Origin: Owenia fusiformis
Lineage: Eukaryota; Annelida; Polychaeta; Sabellida; Oweniidae
Reading direction: 5' to 3'
NCBI GenBank assembly: GCA_903813345.2
Contig: CAIIXF020000001.1
Coordinates: forward strand, 3,966,001 to 4,030,000
DNA length: 64,000 nt
Shown here: piece by piece, positions 1-9,700 of the stretch
How positions within the stretch are numbered: position 1 is the first letter of the stretch
Layout of the letters: every line of letters starts with the position of its first letter
Made by a program: the position numbers and the translations under genes
Notes under the pieces: generated by a model
What the model saw: the letters and a program-made list of their open reading frames with translations, nothing else
What the model was told of the DNA's origin: nothing
The model's database searches: none

Positions 1-634
1 TGTTCTCTCCCCAACAAGGGACTCTAGATGCTTAGAGTATTTCTCCATCTATAACACATAACAACAAGGCATTAACATGACAAAATGTCACCACCTAGTT
101 GCTCACAATATTATGAGTTCAATTTCCTGTCAGATTTGCATTTTTGAGAACTCTGTAGATGATTTTGAGAAAAACATTGGCCAATTTGAAGCAAGTTGAA
201 AAATAACTTTTTGACCTTTTTAACCTTTTTTGACACTGAAAAGGTCATTGAAGGTCAAATGTTAAAATGTAAAGTCAGATTTGAACTTCTGAAAATTTGT
301 GATGATTTGGAAAAAAATTGAAGTCAATGTAAAAAGTATTTGTTAATTTATTGGAAGTTTTAAGAATTTGTTACAGACACCAACCACCACCCACCAATCG
401 GCAACCACCAACTTCCGCCACAAAAAAACGGAGACCATAACAATATGGCAGTGACATAGTAAATCAACAAATATATCACCAACTCTACCTTGGTTTTTGA
501 GAATAGAATTCACTTGAAGGTGAAGATAGATGTTTCTGAGTAGAATGTGAGTCAAAGAGCCATGTTCACATTGAGAGTTATTCTGATAAGAGAGGTATTT
601 AGACATAAGGTTTCACTGTATTAACATTGCTTAC
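1..634. repeat. Intronic DNA with a CAAGGCATTAACATG-family repeat
   Basis: No exon seen. Positions 62-110 and about 345-480 match the two parts of a dispersed repeat (CAAGGCATTAACATG, then AATGTCACCACC, later ACTATAACAATATG-like and GTGACAT). AT-rich sequence separates the two parts. Confidence 0.5.
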
Positions 635-754
635 CATTGCCATCATGAGGTCAACTGGACTGAGCTTGTTTGGATTTATCCTATGTAAGACTTTCTTGAT
701 ATCCGCAAATAGAGGTCGCTCTGATGGCTTATCGACCCAGCAAATTTGTATCAG
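635..754 (-). CDS. Guanylate cyclase exon 13 (KHD end and linker)
   Basis: Residues 560-599: LIQICWVDKPSERPLFADIK, then a helix into NKLSPVDLMMAM, the start of the linker that precedes the cyclase domain. It ends in ATG followed by GTAAGC. The next exon would lie left of the window, because 1-634 holds no matching coding stretch. Confidence 0.85.
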
Positions 755-3700
755 CTAAAAGTATAAAACACATTTCAAATTAAATAGTGTGGTACATGTA
801 TATTGTAACATCAAGAGAGATATGCAAAATACAAACAGGCCATTAAACAAGAAACATTTTACATGCATTATTAATTTCATACTCAAAACATGCTGGGCAT
901 ATACTGCCAAAATATTACTTAGGCACCTTTAAATAATCCTTTGGGCAGGGGCATACATCATCTACAGTTGACTCCTGACTGAGGTCTGGGAGAGGGGGGC
1001 GCCATCCAGGTTTTATAGTATCTGGACTTTCATCCTAAGAATAATAAGAATTGTTAAATAACTGTTACGTTTCACATTCTGTGATTGGTTGAACATGGAT
1101 CAAGTGACATAAAATGTTATGTAATATTCCTTTGTGACGGCTATTCTTCATTGGTGGCCTCATTTGATTTTGAAAGGTGAATATGTCCTCATTCTTTCAT
1201 TCGATGTTCAGGGAACCTGTATAACTTTGAGAATTGCAATTATACTTGATACTTTCTTTTGAAAGGTGCAAATCTGATTAGAATAAAACATATTTTCAAA
1301 ACATGCGATTTAAACGGGCATTATGCATATTTTTGAAGAAAAAAGGATGAAATAATTTTTGAGACATATTGGCACTGCAATGTTTTTGAATAATTATTGG
1401 TACTTTAGGTAAAATTACTTGAGTAATTACACTTCACATTAGAAAAAAGATTTGGAATGCCGGAACTGAATCATGCAACCAACCTTATATAATAGTTAAA
1501 ACTTACTACTGTAATCAATACATAAAAGACCTACCCCGTAAGGATCATTTCTGGTGGCTATCTCTACTAAGATGATTGCAAATGCATAGACATCTGCCTC
1601 AGGTGTGGGGCTGGCATGTTCAAAATCAACAACTTCTGGTGCCCTGTATACTATATCCGCGTCTTTAGTGTTTATAACTGATTCAATATCATCACATTGC
1701 TCCTTTCGTAAACCAGGGGTTCCATAGTCTGGAATCATTCCAAAAAGGATATGAATAGGATAGCAGGAAAGAAATGAATTCAAGGCCTTCTAATCTACAT
1801 ATGTAAAGTAACTAGTTTTTCAAAATAAGCTTGCTGTTGGGAGTGATTATTTGAGATATGCTATTTAGAAGCTGGAAAATATAGATGTATATAATTGGAC
1901 TATCTGAATAATTAAGGGCATCGTAAAGGGGGTTTTAAGGTTTTAACAGCCAACGCATTGTTGTACCTGCTATTTTGACAGTCCATCTATCATCTATGAG
2001 ACAATTCTGTGACTTGAGTCTGCCATGGTAGAGTTTGTTATTATGTAAATATCTCATTCCTCCTGCTATATCACTGGCAAAAGAGAACCTGAAATTAATA
2101 GAAGACATAATCAACACACCAATCAAATTAAGTAACTGACTAATTTAAATGAAGAGAATAGAGGTTATTTACTGGGAAGAACTGACTATTGAAGTGTTCA
2201 GTCATTCTGATTCTCATAGCATCTCATGAGCTGGAATGAAAGATCTCAAAAATCCTCAATTTTGGGCTCTCCTGGATCACCAAATCAAGCTCATTATATC
2301 ATGGCATCTCAATGCTGAGAAGAAATGAGATGTCATGGTTTATCATGATGGTGTTCAGTACTTAGAGCAATACTATCAAACAGCAACTCTTGATGGATTA
2401 TAAATTAATCTATATCATTCACACTCTTACCTAAAAGCCCAGTTTAAAGGGACATCTTCATTCATGAGTACATCATTCAAGCTTCCTTTTGGACAGTATT
2501 CAGTTAGTAAATTTACTCTGTCTGGTTCTAGTGTAGCTCCTATAAATCTTGTCAGGTTGGGATTATCGAAGGTTCTGGAATGTATCAATTCTTATAATCA
2601 TGGAATTTTGATATAAGGCTTCTACGTAGTTGTCAATGTTTTAATATCTTTTCAAATTAAAAGTAACCCATAGCTTTAAAAGCTGTTTAGATCAAGAACT
2701 AACTGAATATGTATTCTAACCGAATGGGATTGATTTTAGATATGCTCAGTTACGTATCCCATAGACCAAAATTATTCTAAATAAACATACAAAATCTTTT
2801 CTATCTTAGCCAATCATTGATTTTATTTGTATCTTGTCTGTATCTGATGTTTTTCAATTATGTTTTTTCTTTGGTACCACTGACATAACACATTATCATC
2901 ATGGGGATATCATGAAATCTTTATCATCTCTCTCAGTTAATCGAGTCTTGACCAGTCTTGGTTGGAATAGGGGTTCTTTAAAAACAGGAGGTTTTAACCT
3001 AACTGATGCCTTTCTGGTTGCCTATAGACAATAGAGAGCTTTCGATATAAGTTATTTGGAATATGTATACGCAAACTTGTACAAGTCAGGTATAGCACTT
3101 GGGTGGAACTCTGAAAACAAAGATAGGGTGCTTTCATCCTTCAAATTCATTCCTTCAAATCACATCAAAATATTTGGGAAGTAAGTAGTTCGTGAGTTCC
3201 AGTTTCAAAGTATGATAACAACTTAGAAACCTCCCCAGTGGTGTTTACGTTATTTAAAAGTTAAAGTTGCAGTATAGAAAACCTGTTTCTGAACAAGTGT
3301 TATGTTTTTGAACATATATTATGTACAGGAGATTTAGTTTTTTATTTTGTTACTTTTACTGACCTGCTATTTTTCATATTTTTAAATCAATGATGAATCA
3401 TTTTCTTACCTAACTTGTTTGACCTCTTTTCGGATTGACTTGGAGAGAGCAAAATTTCTCTTTTGTATCGCTTTGACTGCAATTGTTCGGCCATCACTGA
3501 AATATTGTTATTGGAAATATAAGCTGTTTTTACATTAACTTCTGAAAATTAAACTTATGACACTGTCAGGCTATATTTCAAAATGACTACATACATGTAT
3601 TTTGCATTTTGTCTTTTGGTGTGTAAGATTCAGAGCCAAAATATAACATTTTGGCCCTTGGGATGACATACTTAGTTTATTTTTGAAAATCTAACTGCAC

Positions 3701-6700
3701 AATGTATTGCAAACAGGGATCAATTTGATATTCAATGACATGACCATGAAACTAGCAGACAAGCACTTGATTGTGGGACGCATTTAGTGTCTTATAGGCT
3801 GTAGAAGACACAATAAGCTTTCCAATGGTGTGCTGTATGTGTGGTTAGTTATTATCATAACAAAAATAGATAATAGATAACAAAATATTTTTTGCAGCCT
3901 TACATCATAATGTTAAGATAAGCTTTCCAATGGTGTGTTGTATATGTGGCTAGTTATTTCTAAGCATAACAAAAATGGATAATAGATGACAAAATATTTT
4001 TGCAGCCTCTTTCTGTGAGTACACGCAAATTTTGTGATAGGTTTCGGAGTAATGGGTTTCAGAGAAATGGCATGGTTTTTCAGCATTTTGAGCACTTCCA
4101 ACTGTTTTTGGGCCATAATTGTCAAATTTGAACACTTTGGATTTTTTAGAGAAGTGAACCCCCTTGGTAAGTAAAAACTGACTATTGGCCTTTATGTACA
4201 CTTACTAGATTCCAGTCTCTGTGAAAATCTGTTTTCTAGCAGCATTGAGGGCTAAAGAGTTTCCAGTTAAATTCTTATTTGCAGTTACCCCAGAGGTCAT
4301 ACTGGCCATGCTTTGATTGATGCTAATTACGCTTCCCATAAAGCCACGTACCCCAGTGTCTGAAACAAAAAGTTGATATTGTTTGAGTATTAATTAAGGC
4401 TAGATGGGGTAATAACATTCTGATACTCTGACCACCTTTGCCTTGCTAAGAATACTTCTAGAAAGGTGCTGATAGAAGGTTGTGACCTCTCACACTGTCA
4501 ATATGATAGCCAGTTGATATGCGATTCTGGAAGGGGCATAGGTGAAAAATGGTAAGGTAAATTTTTATAGTTGGCCTTAGTGTTGTCGGGATGTGCCATA
4601 ATCGTACATCGGCAATTTTCAGTAGTAAACATCGATGCACATCGCGATGTACATCGAGAAAAAGTTCGAGAAATGTGCACTGAAATACCGAACGCTAATG
4701 CACTAAAATACCGAACAGAACAAATTAATAAGAGTAGGCTGCTACATCCGGGAATTCTAGTAACGGTGAAATGAAAGTAAAGTCTATTTTTTTAGATTAA
4801 TGGTTCATTTCGTCTAGCTAAAACAGTTTTAAAGCGAAAGAATATCAGAAAACACTGGGAAATGAAATAAGACATGAAAAAAGGAAAACAATTTGCGTCA
4901 AAATAAGGTAAGAAAGGGCGATTTTTAGCAAATTAAATTTTTTTAAAAACATCGATGTTTTGTTTCAGACATCGATGCATCGCCAAAACCAGCTTTGGCG
5001 ATGTATATCGCGATGTATCGATTAATCGCGACAACACTAGTTGGCCTTAGTATGACTGTGTGAGTCTACAATAATTGCATTGGGAAATCCCTTTTAATGC
5101 TCCAATTTCAAGAGATGTGCAGTAGATAGATGATGTACCTGGAGTGATCTTGTCATATGAAACAATCCAGCTCTCATCCCATAATAACTTCTGCTGTTTC
5201 CATACAAAATACTGAAAATAAATAATCAAAAATCATCAGAAAATATTTATCATATGAAGCCATTATTCACCACAGAATATAGATCATTGCCAAGCAGAGA
5301 CACGTGTATGTCATATTTGCTTTCCTCTATATGGAATTATATACACTCTGTAAAGAAAAAACAAGGCATTAACTTGCCTAATGTCACCACCTGCCATTTT
5401 TTACAGATGCTGTAAGAATTCTTTACAAACACCAAATGCCGAACACCAACCACTGTCCCCAAAAAGTTGGGAGACTATAACAATACATGTATGTCACCAC
5501 TTCTGGTGGTGACATAATAATGCAATACCTAATATATTACCACAACAGTAAAGTTTAGCACATACCCCAACTATTGCACCAAGGACAATGAATACAATCA
5601 GGATGGCAACCACTATTAAAGCAATCTCCCATGTCTGCAGGGGACACCTCCCACAGTCTTTGGGGCAGGTCTCACAGTCTTCGCCTTCTATTGTTTCACA
5701 GTTCTCATCTCCACATACTATAAGGAAATAATATGAAATTTAACCATTAAAATCTATAACTCATTATTACACTTCTAGGCACACTCATGGTTTTTAAGGC
5801 AGCCATTTTTCCTCCTCAAATCTTAATTGCAAAGACTAATCTACATATTTCAGCCAAAACATTCAACTTTTGGTTTCAACATGGAGCTTGGCTGCTGCAA
5901 CAGATCAGGGAAGAAGGGAAATACATTTTGCCCCAAGATGTGACCATGTCCCATATAACATCTAGTACATTTGTTCAGCAATTTGTACATAGATTATTTT
6001 GAAAAAATCTTTAGATCAATAATGGACAAAAAATCTCAAATGCTCATTTTTTATTTTAAGTAAGATTTTGTGACATTATGAATGAAGTTAAAAAGTGTCC
6101 ACAAGATGAATTGTGGCGTTTATTTCACCTAGCAATTACACATGCGTGTTTTCAATCTTTTATGAGATATTTGTGCTTATAATTATAGCTTTTTAACATC
6201 TGTGGTCTTATATAAGGCAATGTGAAAGCCTCAGATTCACTACATCATTTACGTCAACAGCTTCTAAAATGCTTCAAGGTATAATCTATAATAATACATT
6301 CCATTACAAGGTTTCTAGTTAGCCCTGATCTTGGTTTGTAGCAATTGGAGTCATTTACCTTAAGGTTTATTGACAGAATGATTTCATGGTTAGTGGATTA
6401 TATTCAATATTAATGAAAGACCAACACTTCCATGTGTTTTTCTTCCGTAAATCCTTGCGAAACAAATCAGTTCTTTGTGTCTAATAATTGAATTCATATT
6501 AGAAACAATCAAGAAAGTCATGATATAATTTTACTATTATCTATTAAGCAAACATTAGAAAACTTAACACTGTAGGTGTTGGTTTTTTTGCTGAAAAATT
6601 GGTCAAAAGTATCCAATCATTTTTATTATGGTCATGGTCCGGCATGTCTCAACATTAGAATGACTAAGTAGATTGTAATTAAAGGCGTGATACTTCAATT

Positions 6701-9700
6701 GTCTTGAGCAATTACTACTTGAGGTGAACATCCACATAGTTGGTGGTGTCCACTATGTAAATTGAAAGACATGACATTTTTTCAATGCCAGACACTAAAA
6801 TGAAAGTCTGATCAATACTCGGGAATTATTAACTTGGGTTTAATTTACACACTTCAGCATCTCACATCCAAATTACAAATTATCAAATAACATTAAAAGG
6901 GTTGTATTAACATTAACAATTTGTAAATTGAATTTAACTGAAATAACATCAATAATGTATGTAAAATAGAATTAATCACATTTAAAACAAATCACATTTT
7001 TGAGTATCATATATAGAATTCTCAGTTTTGCTGAATTAGTATTATCCTGTGTACTGAGCAACATCTTATATTAGCTTTACAAGATCTGAAGTTTTTAGGA
7101 ATCAGTGCCTGATATTCTTGCAAAAATCTAATGCTTGTAATACATGATAAGTGCCTCTGATTAAAAAGAATTAGAAATTACATTCTGGCAGCCATTTTGA
7201 ATTCAGAGCCATCTTGAAAATTATTTCTAAAGCAGAGGTTCTAACTCGAACTGAATCTGTCAACCAGTATTTCATTTATCAAAGACTACATCTTCAAGAA
7301 AAAATATGGTGGCCATTTGAATTTATTGATCATATTGGAAATTATTTCTTGAGCAGAGGTCTTTTATTCATAAGGCATTAGCCTATAAAATTTAACAAAA
7401 GCTGTCGACTAGTATTTGAGATATTGCCAACCCAGACAAACAGACAAATGGGTGAGTGGACCGACAAATGGATGGCTTCTCTATATTGCTCCAAAACTTG
7501 TCCAGTGGGATGATAATTGTTGTATAATGCCAATGGCCTTCATCAATAAATTCATTGCTCTTTGGTAGCAAATTCATAACATTGACAAATCGCTGGAAAG
7601 GGAATGCAGCTCAATGGAGATGATGTCGATTAATTTGTTATCACAATTATGCCTCTATTGTTATACTGAGCACTCTAGTAATTTACTAAGTACCTGATGT
7701 TATTGCCCTACCCATCATAGCCACTGGCCATTATAGTGCCCAAGGACAAAAGATATTTCCGGAAATAATATTTATATCTAATCCTTGTGTTGATTCCCAT
7801 TGATCTATGTATATGCTGAATATTCCATGGATGGGTCAAAATATAATGAGGATATCCTATGATTTTTGAGGGATACCATTTTTATCCATGAGTGGAGATC
7901 ACCCATCTCTACTAGTGAGCTAAGCGAATGAGTAGAGATGGGCGATATCCAAGATTGGATAAAAATGATAGCCTGAGAAAGTCATAGGATATCATTTTTA
8001 TCCTATGATTGCTACTTTTGTATGGACTTAAATAATTTGACCTAAAAGTTGTTTTCTAATTCTTTTCTAATTTTTTCATTTTATTTTCTTTGAACTTATT
8101 TTTACAAAATGATTGCATGAAAATATTTAACCTATTTTAGTGAGCACATAATCTTGGAACTATATTGTTGCAGACAAGTGATTATTTGGCGCCAAATTCA
8201 AAAGTGATGAAAATATTGTATCCGATGGATACTATTTCTAAGATCCCATATGAGTCACTAGATACGATTTTAGTGGCTGGTGCATACCAAAATTATCTTG
8301 TGGTGTTATCCCCATATATATTGAAGGATGCACTAGAATCTCCAGTATATTGAAGAAAACAGTTATAAGTACATACATTAACTAATATAGCTAGACAAGG
8401 CATTAACATGAAGAGACTATAACAATATGTTACCACTTATGGTGGTGACACAGGGCCATCCGAAGGATTTCCCAAGAGGGGACGACTTTTGCATACGGAT
8501 GAATTGCACCACCGACACACCCATGCAAGGCATCTACGGTGATCTATAAGATAAGGGGGTCTGGGAGCATGCTCCCCTCAGAAAAAATTTGAGATTTAGA
8601 CCCTCTCCAGTCCAGTACATTCTGAGCATATCTGAGAGCCAAACTAAAATCTCTTTTTTTGAAAGGGGGGGTCTCCTCTCTTTTGGACGGGCTTGGTGAC
8701 ATTAAAAAAACTGTACACCAACAGAGTCGAAAATCATATAGCCAAAATGTAATTCTTATCCTAAATAACTTTTAAATATCTTTTAATTCATAATGACATA
8801 TAATTTTCACAATCAATATCCTTGGAAAAAACCTTTTCTGAAAAATATCAGGACAACAGACAGAATATCAACTGTCAGTGTAAGTCGCAAACAAGGCATT
8901 AGGATACAAAATGTCACCACCCGCCATTTGTAACAGATGATGTAATTCTTTACAGATGTCGTGTTACAGATTCCAAACCCAGAATACCAACACCATCCAC
9001 AAAAAGTTGGAAACTATAACAATATGTCACCACATTTTGTGCTTACATAAAAATGGTGGCCTTGACAATACATCACCACTTATTTGTGGTGACATGAAAC
9101 TACAAATATAATTGTTTTGTTCTGAGTTGTATCATATGAAGGATAAAGTTATTTCAAAAGCATGGGATTAATTACGAGAAAGTAAATAAAGAAGTTTATC
9201 AGTTATTATATTGTAAAGGCATCAATTAAACTTTCTTTTATGAGCTATTTTTAAGAATAATGGAAGCCAAGATGAAAGGCAACAAGTATCTTGGTTATTA
9301 AGTCATCTTGACCCTTATTAAACTTGCCTTTTGTAAAGTGGAGGAAAACATTCACTCCAAAATCTAGGATTTCAATAGCTGGTTTGAAAATCCCATTAAT
9401 TTGACTCATATTACAACATATTCTAAAAAATAATTATTTTGGATCTTCGGAAATCAATGTCTACCTTTCACCTCAGCTATCCCAGATACTTGCTCAATAT
9501 TTACTTTGAAACAAGACACAATGTCGTAAAAAACGTTGAGCCAATTGTTAAATACGTTTTGAAACTGTTTCAATTTCAGGAGACAAAACCTAATCAATAG
9601 AAATCCGATCTTTCATCAAACAATCACGAAATCTAGAAAATTACTTATATAAGATATTTATATTGAGATCAATATTATCAATTTGGTTGAAGTATCGTAT

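Noticed and set aside
2834-3034. 66-codon plus-strand frame
   Set aside because: Lies in an intron of the cyclase gene without codon bias or similarity that I recognise.
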